Of a stretch of DNA of 64,000 nt, positions 1 through 8,670 are shown piece by piece; position 1 is the first letter of the stretch; each line of letters begins with the position of its first letter. The stretch comes from Aequorivita echinoideorum. GTDB taxonomy: Bacteria > Bacteroidota > Bacteroidia > Flavobacteriales > Flavobacteriaceae. Location: positions 558,001 to 622,000 of the forward strand of contig NZ_JAHCTB010000002.1 in assembly GCF_018476645.1 (NCBI RefSeq). Reading direction: 5' to 3'. The position numbers and the translations under genes were made by a program. The notes beneath the pieces are model-generated. The model was not told where the DNA came from, did no database searches, and saw only the letters and a program-made list of their open reading frames with translations.

Positions 1-1184
1 AGTCCACATATATTGGCATCCATTCACGGCTTATCGAGTATTATTGCGAACACGAACAACTGGAAGAAGCCAAAGCCCATGTTGCTCTTATAGATAAGGA
101 AGAATATCAAATCTTTAATGACAATAGCACAGAGCTCAATTATTTGAGCGGAAAGGCTAAATATTTATTGACCACTGGGAAATACGATGAAGCCCTAAAA
201 CTTGCAAAACAAAAACTGGAAGTTGCCAAAACATTCGGGATAGAGGATGAAATAATGAATTCCTATTTTCTCCTTTCAGAGATTTTTTATGAAATGGGCG
301 ATTTCAAAAAAAGTCTGGATAACAATAGGGCGGCTGGGGCCATCAAGGATTCTATTTATAACAGAAGTACCGCTACATCCCTGGCCTATTACCAAACACT
401 CTATGAAACGGAGAAAAAGGAAAAGGAGCTGGTAGAAAAAACCACAAATATTTCCTTGCTTGAAAAGGACAACGAAAGCTTCAAAAAAGCAATATTGCTT
501 GCCGGTCTCGCAATTTTGTTGGGTTTCGGAATTATAATTTTATACAGAAATCAAAGGCATTTAAAGGGAAACAAAACGCTTCAGGAAAAATTCAGTCAAG
601 AGCTCATTGTCTCGCAGGAGAGCGAGCGCAGGCGAATTTCAAAAGATTTGCACGATGGGATTGGGCAACAATTGCTTCTGATAAAAAATAAATTGATAGA
701 CAGCAATGATATTGAAACAAAAAAAATGGTAGATCTCACCATTGAAGAAGTCCGAACCATTTCACGCGATCTCCATCCATTCCATTTGCAGGAATTAGGG
801 ATTACAAAAGCAATAGAATACACTATAAATTTAATTGACGAAAATACCAACCTTTTCATTTCAGCGGAGATTGACAATATTGATAATATTTTTTCAAAAG
901 AAGAAGAAATGAATATTTACCGCATTGTACAGGAAAGTTTGAGCAATATTTTGAAGCATGCCAAGGCCGAAGCCGGGAAAGTTTCCATAAAAAAATTCAG
1001 GAATAATATTTTGATTTCCATTCGCGATAATGGAGCTGGATTTGATTTTAATGAGAAATTCCAGGACGTAAAAAGCCTTGGCCTTAAAACATTGTTGGAG
1101 CGTACCCGGTTTTTAAGGGGGCAAATGAAAGTGACCTCAAAAAAAGAAACAGGAACTTTACTTGAATTTCAATTTCCGCTATGA
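1..1184 (+). CDS. TPR-containing sensor histidine kinase, 5' end outside window
   Basis: The frame is open from base 3, so the true start lies upstream of the window. The visible part has TPR-like helices (nt 3-450), one membrane helix near nt 490-545, then a HisKA_3-type dimerisation domain with the phospho-accepting histidine in SKDLHDGIGQQL (nt ~640-675). A HATPase_c domain follows, with N box (IVQESLSNILKHA) and G box (RDNGAGF). This architecture is the Bacteroidota NarL-type kinase, in which TPRs sense and the cytoplasmic core autophosphorylates. The last 4 bases (ATGA) overlap the start of the response regulator, so the two are translationally coupled and almost certainly a cognate pair. 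The input signal cannot be read from the sequence. Confidence 0.93.
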   Translation, partial: STYIGIHSRLIEYYCEHEQLEEAKAHVALIDKEEYQIFNDNSTELNYLSGKAKYLLTTGKYDEALKLAKQKLEVAKTFGIEDEIMNSYFLLSEIFYEMGDFKKSLDNNRAAGAIKDSIYNRSTATSLAYYQTLYETEKKEKELVEKTTNISLLEKDNESFKKAILLAGLAILLGFGIIILYRNQRHLKGNKTLQEKFSQELIVSQESERRRISKDLHDGIGQQLLLIKNKLIDSNDIETKKMVDLTIEEVRTISRDLHPFHLQELGITKAIEYTINLIDENTNLFISAEIDNIDNIFSKEEEMNIYRIVQESLSNILKHAKAEAGKVSIKKFRNNILISIRDNGAGFDFNEKFQDVKSLGLKTLLERTRFLRGQMKVTSKKETGTLLEFQFPL

Positions 1185-1822
1185 TTGCTAAACCATCCAT
1201 AATTATTGCAGATGACCATCCCCTACTTTTAAAGGGACTGAATGACTTTTTGATTGAAAGGGAATACAACCTTGTGGGGTTGGCAAATGATGGTCTGGAA
1301 GCCTACAACCAAATTGCTGAAAAAATGCCGGAAATAGCCATTCTAGACATTCAAATGCCGCAAATGTCTGGAATTGAAATCGCCCAGATATGCCGAACAA
1401 AACAATTTACTACAAAGATTGTATTGATTACGCTTCATAAAGAAAAGGAATTGTACCAAAAGGCACAAGAACTTAATATTTTCGGATACATATTGAAAGA
1501 ATTTGCTCTGGAGGAAATTGAGAATTGTATAAAAACAGTAACTGATGGAAAACATTTTTTCAGCCCAAAAATAAAGGAGCTTATTTCAGGGTTTTCCGAA
1601 ACCGAAACTGAAAATCTAAATATTCTTACCCCTTCTGAAAAAAAGATTCTAAAGCTTATTGCAATGGATAAAACCACGCGTGAAATTGCGGAACAACTTT
1701 TTATTTCACACCGTACCGTGGAAAAACATAGGAGCAACATTATAAACAAACTTAAGATTACCGATCCCAAAACCAATAGCCTCCTCATTTGGGCCAAGGA
1801 AAATCATGAATTGCTGAAATAG
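1181..1822 (+). CDS. NarL/LuxR-family response regulator
   Basis: The protein has 213 residues: a receiver domain followed by a LuxR-type helix-turn-helix. The acidic pair is D11-D12 (IIADDHP) and the phospho-accepting aspartate is D56 (AILDIQMP). The DNA-binding domain at about 150-200 contains LTPSEKKILKLIA and ISHRTVEKHRSNI, typical of the recognition helix. Its start overlaps the kinase stop (ATGA). Phosphorylation by the upstream kinase should promote dimerisation and DNA binding. A perfect 16-bp palindrome 29 bp downstream of the stop is a plausible binding site (inference). The target genes are otherwise unknown. Confidence 0.95.
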   Translation: MIAKPSIIIADDHPLLLKGLNDFLIEREYNLVGLANDGLEAYNQIAEKMPEIAILDIQMPQMSGIEIAQICRTKQFTTKIVLITLHKEKELYQKAQELNIFGYILKEFALEEIENCIKTVTDGKHFFSPKIKELISGFSETETENLNILTPSEKKILKLIAMDKTTREIAEQLFISHRTVEKHRSNIINKLKITDPKTNSLLIWAKENHELLK

Positions 1823-1850
1823 AGCACGTTTCTTAAAGAAATCTTAAAAT

Positions 1851-1866
1851 TACGTACTAGTACGTA
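1851..1866. promoter_or_regulatory. Perfect 16-bp palindrome, candidate response-regulator operator
   Basis: TACGTACTAGTACGTA is an exact palindrome lying between the response regulator and the 44-residue peptide gene at 1902. A weak -7-like element, TAAATTTT, lies at 1880-1887, which would place the palindrome near -35 of a promoter for the peptide. LuxR-type regulators bind such dyads as dimers. The link to the adjacent regulator is inferred from position only. Confidence 0.5.
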
Positions 1867-1901
1867 TTTCATATTCTTTTAAATTTTAGGATATTTACCG
1901 T

Positions 1902-2036
1902 ATGAAAGATTCAGTTATTATAGATGATAATGATAAGATTGAAACAGAAACTAGCAATCCAGCCGTGGTTGTGGTTGCCGTTTCAGTAGTGTTAATTATC
2001 CTATTAAATTTAGTGGTGAACTTTATATTTTATTGA
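1902..2036 (+). CDS. 44-residue single-pass membrane peptide
   Basis: ATG at 1902 to TGA at 2034-2036 encodes 44 residues. An acidic, polar N-terminus (MKDSVIIDDNDKIETETSNP) is followed by a hydrophobic stretch rich in V, L and I that runs to the C-terminus and would form one membrane helix. It lies just downstream of the regulator and 35 bp after the 16-bp palindrome, and a strong terminator follows at 2072. This arrangement (own promoter, operator and terminator) supports a real small gene, perhaps under control of the kinase/regulator pair. No family is recognised and function is unknown. Confidence 0.55.
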   Translation: MKDSVIIDDNDKIETETSNPAVVVVAVSVVLIILLNLVVNFIFY

Positions 2037-2071
2037 AGGGAGCTGCAAGCGAATGTTCAATAACTAACCAA

Positions 2072-2101
2072 AAAAAATCCGGCCTTATGGCCGGATTTTT
2101 T
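2072..2101. terminator. Bidirectional intrinsic terminator
   Basis: The stem ATCCGGCC / GGCCGGAT closes on a TTAT loop, with an A-run before and a T-run after. It therefore works for the small peptide gene on the + strand and for odhB on the - strand. Confidence 0.85.
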
Positions 2102-2123
2102 CATTATATTCTTAATAATTTGG

Positions 2124-3452
2124 TTACAATTCCAATGCGCGTTTTACATTATTGTTCATCAATAAATCCTCGGGGCTTTCAAGCGCTTCTTTAATAGCCA
2201 CTAAAAACCCAACGGATTCGCGCCCGTCAATAATTCTATGATCGTAGGACAGCGCCACATACATAACGGGTGCCACAACAATTCCACCATCACGAACAAT
2301 AGCGCGATCTACGATATTGTGCATTCCCAAGATTGCAGATTGCGGTGGATTGATGATAGGCGTGGAAAGCATACTGCCAAAAACACCGCCATTTGTAATG
2401 GTAAAAGTACCACCCGTCATTTCATCCACGGTAATATCTCCTTCGCGAGCGCGCAAAGCCAATCGTTTTACCTCATCTTCAACTCCTCTAAAGCTCAGAT
2501 TTTCAGCATTTCTGATTACTGGAACCATTAGACCTTTTGGCCCAGATACCGCAATTGAAATATCCTTGAAGTCATATGAAACTTTATAATCCCCATCAAT
2601 CATGGAATTTACATCCGGGAAAAGTTCGAGGGCTCTTACCACGGCGAGCGTGAAGAAGGACATAAAGCCCAAGCCTACCCCGTGTTTTTCTTTGAATTGC
2701 TCCTTATATTTATCGCGAAGTGCAAAAATGGCACTCATATCCACTTCATTGAAGGTGGTGAGCATAGCGGTTTCATTTTTTACTGAAACCAAGCGCTCCG
2801 CAACTTTTCTTCGAAGCATTGAAAGTTTTTTGCGCTCACTGCCTCGTGAACCATTTCCGGGGGTTCCCATGGATGGCGTAGCATTTGAGGCATCTTCTTT
2901 AGTAATCCTTCCGTCGCGTCCGCTTCCTTTTACATCTTTGGAATCTATACCTTTTTCATCCAATATTTTTTTCGCTGCCGGAGATGTACTACCAGTGGCA
3001 TATGTTTTTTTATCCTGCGCTTGATTGGGAGTGGAAGGTTTTGAAGGTGTTTGTTTTTCCGCCTCCAATTTTTTGGAATTCTCTTTTTTATCTTCCTTTT
3101 CTTTCTCTTTTGCTTTTTCCTTATCTAAATCTGGACCAGAATTTTCCCCACCGGTTTCATCGCCTGCATTCTTGTAGGTTTCTGTTTCCTCATCTTCGCC
3201 ATTGCCCGGTTTTTTTGCGTCGGTATCAATAAGGCAAACCACTTCACCCACACCAATAACGTCGCCCTCTTCGGCTTTTAATGTAATAATTCCGCTGGCT
3301 TCCGCGGGGAGTTCAAGCGTGGCTTTATCACTATCCACTTCGGCGATAGCCTGATCTTTTTCAACATAGTCACCATCTTTTACTAACCAGGTTGCTATCT
3401 CAACTTCGGTAATGGATTCTCCGGGAGACGGAACTTTCATTTCTAGTGCCAT
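2124..3452 (-). CDS. odhB: 2-oxoglutarate dehydrogenase E2 (dihydrolipoamide succinyltransferase)
   Basis: The 442-residue E2 subunit transfers succinyl groups from the lipoyl arm to CoA in the TCA cycle. An N-terminal lipoyl domain (1-77) carries the lipoylated K43 in DSDKATLE. A long Glu/Lys-rich linker (about 85-150) follows, then a peripheral-subunit-binding domain (about 152-190, with KGSGRDGRITKED). The catalytic acetyltransferase-like core ends with the DHRIIDG motif, in which H405 is the catalytic histidine. The length matches flavobacterial OdhB. It lies 69 bp downstream of odhA on the same strand, so the two are co-transcribed. E3 (lpd) is not in the window. Confidence 0.97.
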   Translation of the reverse strand: MALEMKVPSPGESITEVEIATWLVKDGDYVEKDQAIAEVDSDKATLELPAEASGIITLKAEEGDVIGVGEVVCLIDTDAKKPGNGEDEETETYKNAGDETGGENSGPDLDKEKAKEKEKEDKKENSKKLEAEKQTPSKPSTPNQAQDKKTYATGSTSPAAKKILDEKGIDSKDVKGSGRDGRITKEDASNATPSMGTPGNGSRGSERKKLSMLRRKVAERLVSVKNETAMLTTFNEVDMSAIFALRDKYKEQFKEKHGVGLGFMSFFTLAVVRALELFPDVNSMIDGDYKVSYDFKDISIAVSGPKGLMVPVIRNAENLSFRGVEDEVKRLALRAREGDITVDEMTGGTFTITNGGVFGSMLSTPIINPPQSAILGMHNIVDRAIVRDGGIVVAPVMYVALSYDHRIIDGRESVGFLVAIKEALESPEDLLMNNNVKRALEL

Positions 3453-3521
3453 AATTTTATCTTTTATGAACCTGCCTTTTGAAAGCAGGGCGTTTATTTT
3501 TTAATTTTTAAAAGGAATTTT

Positions 3522-6317
3522 TTATTGATCCATGGTTTTATCAAAAACATTTTCCATCACTTTTGCGTGCCGTGCCTTTGAACGAACGGAGCTTCCGGCG
3601 GCAGGGGCAGCATACATTTTACGGCTGCAAACCCTAAAGTTTCTGGCTTCTTCAAAATGCATCAATATGTGTGAGTAAGCACCCATGTTTCTTGGTTCTT
3701 CCTGTGCCCAAACAATATCATCCGCATTTTTGTATTTCTTCATAATTTTTTTCATTCCCTCAATCGGCAATGGAAATAGTTGCTCAATGCGTACCAATGC
3801 AACATCATCCCTTTCCAATTCTTCCCTTTTTTCCAAAAGATCATAATAGAATTTACCCGAAACAAAAACCAATGATTTCACTTTTGAAACTTTAGCTTCG
3901 GTATCATCTATAATAGTTTGGAAACTTCCGGTCGCCAATTCCTCTTTTGTGGAAACTACCTTGGGATGGCGCAGTAAACTTTTGGGCGTAAAAACAATTA
4001 ACGGTTTTCTGTAATTAATTTTCAATTGTCTTCTGAAAAGATGAAAAAGATTTGCAGGCGTTGTTACATCTGCCACAAACATATTATCCGTTGCGCAAAG
4101 TTGTAGGTATCTTTCCATTCGCGCCGAAGAATGCTCAGCTCCCTGCCCTTCGTAACCGTGGGGCAATAACATTACCAACCCATTCTGAAGTTTCCATTTA
4201 TCCTCTGCCGCCGAAATATATTGGTCTATCATAATCTGCGCGCCATTGCTGAAATCACCAAATTGCGCTTCCCAAAGCGTGAGTGTTCTAGGGCTTGCCA
4301 TTGCATATCCATAATCAAAACCTACAACGCCATATTCTGAAAGCAATGAGTTATAAATATAGAAATCGCCCTGATCGCCCTTAAGTTGGTTTAAAAGAAC
4401 CACCTCTTCCTCACTATCTTCAACTTTTATAACGGCGTGCCTGTGCGAAAATGTTCCGCGCTCCACATCCTGGCCACTCATTCGAACGTCGTGACCTTCT
4501 TTTAAAAGTGTTCCGTAGGCAAGCAATTCGCCCATTGCCCAATCTAGTTTGTTGTCCTCAAAATACATCGTGTGGCGGGCTTCCACGAGTTTTGCGATTT
4601 TTCTCAGGAATTTTTTGTCCTCTGGAAGTTTGGTTATGGCTTCGGCAATTTCATCCAGTTTTTTAAGATCGAAAGTGGTGTCTACCGCTTCCATCATTTT
4701 GTCCTCCTCGGCATATTCAAAACCTTCCCATTCATCCTGCATAAAAGGAGTAATGGTTGTTTTATCCTCTTTGCGGGAATCTTCCAGACTTGTCTCAAGT
4801 TTATCCTTATATTCCTGCTCGAGCTTTTCAGTATATCCTTTTTCTATAACGCCTTCGGCATAAAGCTTTTCGGCATAGATATCTCTTGGATTTTGGTGCT
4901 TGGCGATTGCCTTATATAATTTAGGCTGTGTGAAGCGTGGCTCATCACCCTCATTGTGTCCATATTTTCTATAACCCAAAAGGTCGATAAACACATCCCG
5001 GCCAAATTCCATTCTGAAATCAAGCGCAAAATTCATAGCGTGCACTACGGCCTCAACATCATCCGCATTTACGTGAAGTATAGGCGAAAGTGTGACTTTA
5101 CCTATATCTGTACAATAAATTGATGAACGGGCATCCAGATAATTGGTAGTAAAACCTATTTGATTATTGACCACAATATGTATGGTGCCCTGTGTTTTAT
5201 ACCCGTCAAGTTGCGCCATTTGCACAATTTCATAGACGATTCCCTGTCCCGCGATTGCGGCGTCACCGTGAACAATAATTGGCAAAACTTTATTGGGGTT
5301 TTCCTTATGGTGGTCATCTTGTTTTGCCCTCGCTATCCCTTCAACCACGGCACCCACAGTTTCCAAATGAGATGGGTTGGGTGCGATGTTCAAATTAATT
5401 TCCTTTCCGGATTCTGTCTTTCTTTTTGAAGTCCAGCCAAGATGGTATTTTACATCTCCATCAAAAATATCCTGTGCGTAATCCTTTCCATCAAATTCGC
5501 TAAAAATATCTTTGGCACTTTTTCCGAATATATTAGTTAACGTACTCAAACGCCCGCGGTGCGCCATTCCCATTACAAATTCCTCAACTCCTTTTTCGGC
5601 GGCATTTTCTATGAGAGCATCCAGTGCGGGAATTAAACTCTCGCCACCCTCCAGAGAAAATCGTTTCTGGCCCACGTATTTGGTATGAAGGAAACTTTCA
5701 AAAGCAACGGCTTCATTCAGTTTCTTCAAAATATGTTTTTTATGTTCTTTTGAAAAATTGGGCTGATTGTCGTTAACATTCAGTTTTTGCTGAATCCATT
5801 GTATTTCGTTGGGCTTTCTGATGTACATATATTCAATCCCAATGGAATCGCAATAAATACTTTCCAGATGTTTTACAATAACTTCCAGCGTTGCTTCCCC
5901 TATCCCAAGGATTTCGCCCGCTTTAAATGTTGCCTTTAAATCATGTTGCGAAAGTCCAAAATTTTCCAGTGCCAGCGTGGGCTCATATTTTCTGCGCTCA
6001 CGTACGGGATTGGTTTTGGTAAATAAATGCCCGCGGGTGCGGTAGCCATCTATCAATTTTATAACTTGAAATTCCTTTACAACATCCTCTACCGCTTCCT
6101 TTAAATTGCTTTTGTCACCATTTTCCCTTTCCGAAGCATCTCCGCCGGAATATTCACCAATAAAAGCTTCGGCACCTCCATTTTCAGAAGCAAAGTCAAA
6201 GCCTTGAAAAAATGCCCTCCAGCTGGGCTCGATACTGTCTGGATACTGTAAATATTTATCGTAAAGTTCAGCGAGATGTGAAGGATGAACTGCGTTTAAA
6301 AATGAGAATTTATCCAT
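3522..6317 (-). CDS. odhA: 2-oxoglutarate dehydrogenase E1 component
   Basis: The thiamine-diphosphate enzyme decarboxylates 2-oxoglutarate and succinylates the lipoyl arm of E2 (TCA cycle, cytoplasm). I chose the ATG at 6317 (MDKFSFLNAVHPSHLAEL, 931 residues). The frame stays open upstream, but those residues are not family-like and would cover the promoter. Visible signatures are the N-terminal segment SWRAFFQGFDFA typical of OdhA, the active-site loop GMAHRGRL, and the ThDP/metal site running from HGDAAIAGQG to NNQIGFTT. Length matches the family. It heads the odhA-odhB operon and has a TATTTTTG promoter element at 6355-6362. Confidence 0.97.
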   Translation of the reverse strand: MDKFSFLNAVHPSHLAELYDKYLQYPDSIEPSWRAFFQGFDFASENGGAEAFIGEYSGGDASERENGDKSNLKEAVEDVVKEFQVIKLIDGYRTRGHLFTKTNPVRERRKYEPTLALENFGLSQHDLKATFKAGEILGIGEATLEVIVKHLESIYCDSIGIEYMYIRKPNEIQWIQQKLNVNDNQPNFSKEHKKHILKKLNEAVAFESFLHTKYVGQKRFSLEGGESLIPALDALIENAAEKGVEEFVMGMAHRGRLSTLTNIFGKSAKDIFSEFDGKDYAQDIFDGDVKYHLGWTSKRKTESGKEINLNIAPNPSHLETVGAVVEGIARAKQDDHHKENPNKVLPIIVHGDAAIAGQGIVYEIVQMAQLDGYKTQGTIHIVVNNQIGFTTNYLDARSSIYCTDIGKVTLSPILHVNADDVEAVVHAMNFALDFRMEFGRDVFIDLLGYRKYGHNEGDEPRFTQPKLYKAIAKHQNPRDIYAEKLYAEGVIEKGYTEKLEQEYKDKLETSLEDSRKEDKTTITPFMQDEWEGFEYAEEDKMMEAVDTTFDLKKLDEIAEAITKLPEDKKFLRKIAKLVEARHTMYFEDNKLDWAMGELLAYGTLLKEGHDVRMSGQDVERGTFSHRHAVIKVEDSEEEVVLLNQLKGDQGDFYIYNSLLSEYGVVGFDYGYAMASPRTLTLWEAQFGDFSNGAQIMIDQYISAAEDKWKLQNGLVMLLPHGYEGQGAEHSSARMERYLQLCATDNMFVADVTTPANLFHLFRRQLKINYRKPLIVFTPKSLLRHPKVVSTKEELATGSFQTIIDDTEAKVSKVKSLVFVSGKFYYDLLEKREELERDDVALVRIEQLFPLPIEGMKKIMKKYKNADDIVWAQEEPRNMGAYSHILMHFEEARNFRVCSRKMYAAPAAGSSVRSKARHAKVMENVFDKTMDQ

Positions 6318-6354
6318 TATAAAATTGCAAAGGGTCTTTTTGTATAAAACGGTA

Positions 6355-6362
6355 CAAAAATA
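6355..6362 (-). promoter_or_regulatory. Bacteroidota -7 promoter element for odhAB
   Basis: On the minus strand this reads TATTTTTG, an exact match to TAnnTTTG, 37 bp upstream of the chosen odhA ATG. It also argues against the longer odhA start, which would lie upstream of it. Confidence 0.6.
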
Positions 6363-6430
6363 CAATAAATACATAAACTACCGGAGGTGATTTTATATAT
6401 TTATGGCTCAAAAAACTTAAAATATTCTAA

Positions 6431-6961
6431 ATGAAAAGGACTGAATTTACGAAGATTGGCAAAATTGCAATAGCCCTATTTATCATGGCGTCCTTTCAGC
6501 AAACAAGTGCCCAAGAAACGCAACAAAATTTCTGGCAAAATGTTCGTTACGGCGGAGGACTAGGCTTAAGTTTTGGAAATGGCTTTTTCAGTGGGACGCT
6601 CGCTCCCAGCGCCATCTATCAATTTGATGAACGCTTTGCAGCCGGCATTGGCCTGAATGGGACCTATAATAGTTTGCGGGACACGTACAATTCCACCATT
6701 TTTGGCGGAAGCATTATCGGTTTGTACAATGTAATTACACAGATACAATTTTCTGCGGAATTTGAGCAGTTGCACGTTACCCGCAAGTATGAACTTGATG
6801 GCGCCAATCTTTCTGAAAATTACTTCTATCCCGGGCTGTATGCCGGTGTGGGTTATACCAATGGCAACGTTACGGTAGGCCTCAAATACGATGTGCTTTT
6901 TGATGAACGAAGAAGCATTTACGCAGATCCGTTTTTTCCGTTCATTCGGGTATTCTTTTAA
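6431..6961 (+). CDS. Small outer-membrane beta-barrel-like protein
   Basis: The protein has 176 residues with a signal peptide (cleavage after QQTSAQ). The mature part is rich in glycine and alternating aromatic residues (YGGGLGLSFGNGFF, AGIGLNGTYNS, GLYAGVGYTNGNVTVGLKYDVLF) and ends in phenylalanine (IRVFF), as outer-membrane barrels do. It is divergent from odhA. From general recollection, homologues at this locus may carry the label 'alpha-ketoglutarate decarboxylase', but nothing in the sequence resembles an enzyme. Its stop codon overlaps the stop of the convergent prenyl synthase. Function is unknown. Confidence 0.85.
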   Translation: MKRTEFTKIGKIAIALFIMASFQQTSAQETQQNFWQNVRYGGGLGLSFGNGFFSGTLAPSAIYQFDERFAAGIGLNGTYNSLRDTYNSTIFGGSIIGLYNVITQIQFSAEFEQLHVTRKYELDGANLSENYFYPGLYAGVGYTNGNVTVGLKYDVLFDERRSIYADPFFPFIRVFF

Positions 6962-7932
6962 ATATTTCGACGCATCAATTCGTTTCCAAAAGTTTGCAGT
7001 TGCTGCCTTTTTTCATTTGAAATATTTAGACTTTCCAAGTTTTCAAAAGCCTTTAGCGTATACAATTCAATAGCTTTTTTTGTTGCTTCGGAGGCGCCGG
7101 AGGATTCATAAATTTGTTTTACAGTCTCAATTTTATCGGCCGGATCCTTTGGGTTTATGCTGAAAAGATTTTGAAGATCTTCCTTTTCCTTCATTGAGCC
7201 ATTTTCAAGGGAATTCAAATACAGAAATGTTTTTTTATTCGAAATAATATCGCCGCCCACTTGTTTCCCGAAGTTTTCCGGATTTCCGAAAACATCCAGA
7301 TAATCGTCCTGAAGCTGAAACGCAATCCCCAGATTTCTTCCGAATTGATAGATTTTTTCAGCATCCGCTTCCGAAGTTTTTGCCACTATGGCACCCATTT
7401 TCATTGCGGCACCTATAAGCACGGCGGTTTTATAATCTATCATTTTAAGGTATTCCTCCAGCGTAACATCATCCCGTGTTTCAAAATCCATATCCCATTG
7501 CTGTCCCTCACAGACTTCCAGAGCCGTTTTGCTGAAGAGCATTGCCAACTTTTGGAACATTTTGGGCTCATAATTTTCAAAAAATTGATACGCCAAGATC
7601 AACATGGCATCGCCAGAGAGAATAGCGGTGTTCACGTCCCATTTTTCGTGGACAGTTTCCTTTCCCCGGCGCAAGGGCGCGTTATCCATGATATCGTCAT
7701 GGATCAACGAGAAATTGTGAAAAAGTTCCACTGCCAATGCCGCATTGATGGCCTTTTTGTGGTCTTCCCCAAAAATATCGCACACCAATAGGGTAAGCGT
7801 GGGCCGAATACGCTTTCCGCCAAGCGAAAGAATATAATCTATGGGCTGGTATAAATGGCTGGGTTCTTTCTGATTTATAGCGTTTTGTAAATATTCCCGA
7901 AGGGTCCCGCTATACAATTGTAATGACTGCAT
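6958..7932 (-). CDS. Polyprenyl (geranylgeranyl/farnesyl-type) diphosphate synthase
   Basis: The ATG at 7932 (MQSLQLYSGTLREYL) gives 324 residues, the usual length. The enzyme condenses isopentenyl diphosphate with allylic diphosphates. The two aspartate-rich Mg2+ sites are visible: the first in LIHDDIMDNAPLRRG and the second in QLQDDYLDVFG. The GGKRIRP motif that binds IPP is near residue 54. Chain length (C15, C20 or longer) cannot be decided by eye. Together with dxs at 20.2 kb it belongs to MEP-pathway isoprenoid synthesis. It is convergent with the 6431 gene and the two stops share the bases TTAA. Confidence 0.93.
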   Translation of the reverse strand: MQSLQLYSGTLREYLQNAINQKEPSHLYQPIDYILSLGGKRIRPTLTLLVCDIFGEDHKKAINAALAVELFHNFSLIHDDIMDNAPLRRGKETVHEKWDVNTAILSGDAMLILAYQFFENYEPKMFQKLAMLFSKTALEVCEGQQWDMDFETRDDVTLEEYLKMIDYKTAVLIGAAMKMGAIVAKTSEADAEKIYQFGRNLGIAFQLQDDYLDVFGNPENFGKQVGGDIISNKKTFLYLNSLENGSMKEKEDLQNLFSINPKDPADKIETVKQIYESSGASEATKKAIELYTLKAFENLESLNISNEKRQQLQTFGNELMRRNI

Positions 7933-8007
7933 CTTCAATTTTTTGCTAAAATATAACAAGCATAATTTCTGTGCGAAAATGAAGGTCAAAAAATTCTTTT
8001 AAACTTC

Positions 8008-8035
8008 GGAAACTTTTTTTGTTTTATAAGTTTCC
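8008..8035. promoter_or_regulatory. Inverted repeat overlapping the -33 box, candidate TetR operator
   Basis: GGAAACTT (8008-8015) and AAGTTTCC (8028-8035) are perfect inverted arms 12 bp apart. They enclose the TTTG -33 box (8018-8021) of the promoter for the TetR-efflux operon. A TetR dimer bound here would block RNA polymerase, giving autorepression. Assignment to the adjacent TetR is inferred from position. Confidence 0.6.
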
Positions 8036-8049
8036 TTGCTGTACTTTTG
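8018..8049 (+). promoter_or_regulatory. Promoter of the tetR-efflux operon
   Basis: TTTG (8018-8021) and TACTTTTG (8042-8049) are 20 bp apart, a full match to the Bacteroidota -33/-7 pattern. The -7 element ends only 9 bp before the ATG at 8059, so the mRNA must have almost no leader. Confidence 0.75.
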
Positions 8050-8058
8050 CCGCCTGTT

Positions 8059-8670
8059 ATGAAAGAGAAAATAATACAAAAAGCAACGCAACTATTTCTA
8101 AGCATTGGTTTTAAGAGCGTTACCATGGATGATTTGGCAACAGAGATGGCTATTTCAAAAAAAACAATCTATACGCATTTCAGCAATAAAACTGAATTGG
8201 TACGGGAATGTACCTGCTCTATAATGAATACCATTACTGACGGCATCGATAGTATTTGTGCACAAAACCACAATCCCATTGAGGAAATTTATGAAATAAA
8301 ACGACTAGTATTGAGCCATTTAAAGGATGAAAAATCCTCACCGCAATACCAGCTTCAAAAGTATTACCCAGAAATAAATGAGAGTTTAAAGGAACTTCAT
8401 TTTGAAAAAATGATGGAACTCACCCGCAGAAACCTACAACGAGGCATCAAACAAGGTCTCTACAGAAGCAGTCTGGATGTGGAGTTCATTGCTAGGCTTT
8501 ATTTTATGTGCGTACACGGCACAAAGGATGAAAATCTATTTCTATCAGAAAAATTCAGCAAGCAGTTTGTCACGGAAGAATATCTGGAATATCACTTGCG
8601 CGGCATTGTAACGGAAAAAGGTTATTTAACACTAAATAAATACATAAAAGAACAACACACCAATGCTTAA
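8059..8670 (+). CDS. TetR/AcrR-family transcriptional repressor
   Basis: The protein has 203 residues from ATG 8059; an in-frame TTG at 8047 lies inside the promoter and is rejected. The N-terminal helix-turn-helix is typical (KATQLFLSIGFKSVTMDDLA, then AISKKTIYTHFSNKTELV). The C-terminal half is the variable helical ligand-binding domain. It is the first gene of the efflux operon and overlaps the TolC gene by 8 bp, which supports local control of the pump through the inverted repeat at 8008-8035. The inducer is unknown. Confidence 0.93.
   Translation: MKEKIIQKATQLFLSIGFKSVTMDDLATEMAISKKTIYTHFSNKTELVRECTCSIMNTITDGIDSICAQNHNPIEEIYEIKRLVLSHLKDEKSSPQYQLQKYYPEINESLKELHFEKMMELTRRNLQRGIKQGLYRSSLDVEFIARLYFMCVHGTKDENLFLSEKFSKQFVTEEYLEYHLRGIVTEKGYLTLNKYIKEQHTNA

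Noticed and set aside
3522-6374. Longer odhA start at 6374
   Set aside because: The extra 19 residues would be encoded across the -7 promoter element and do not resemble the family; ATG 6317 fits.
6431-6961. Label 'alpha-ketoglutarate decarboxylase' for the gene beside odhA
   Set aside because: The sequence is a small barrel-like envelope protein with a signal peptide; such a label would only reflect the neighbouring gene.
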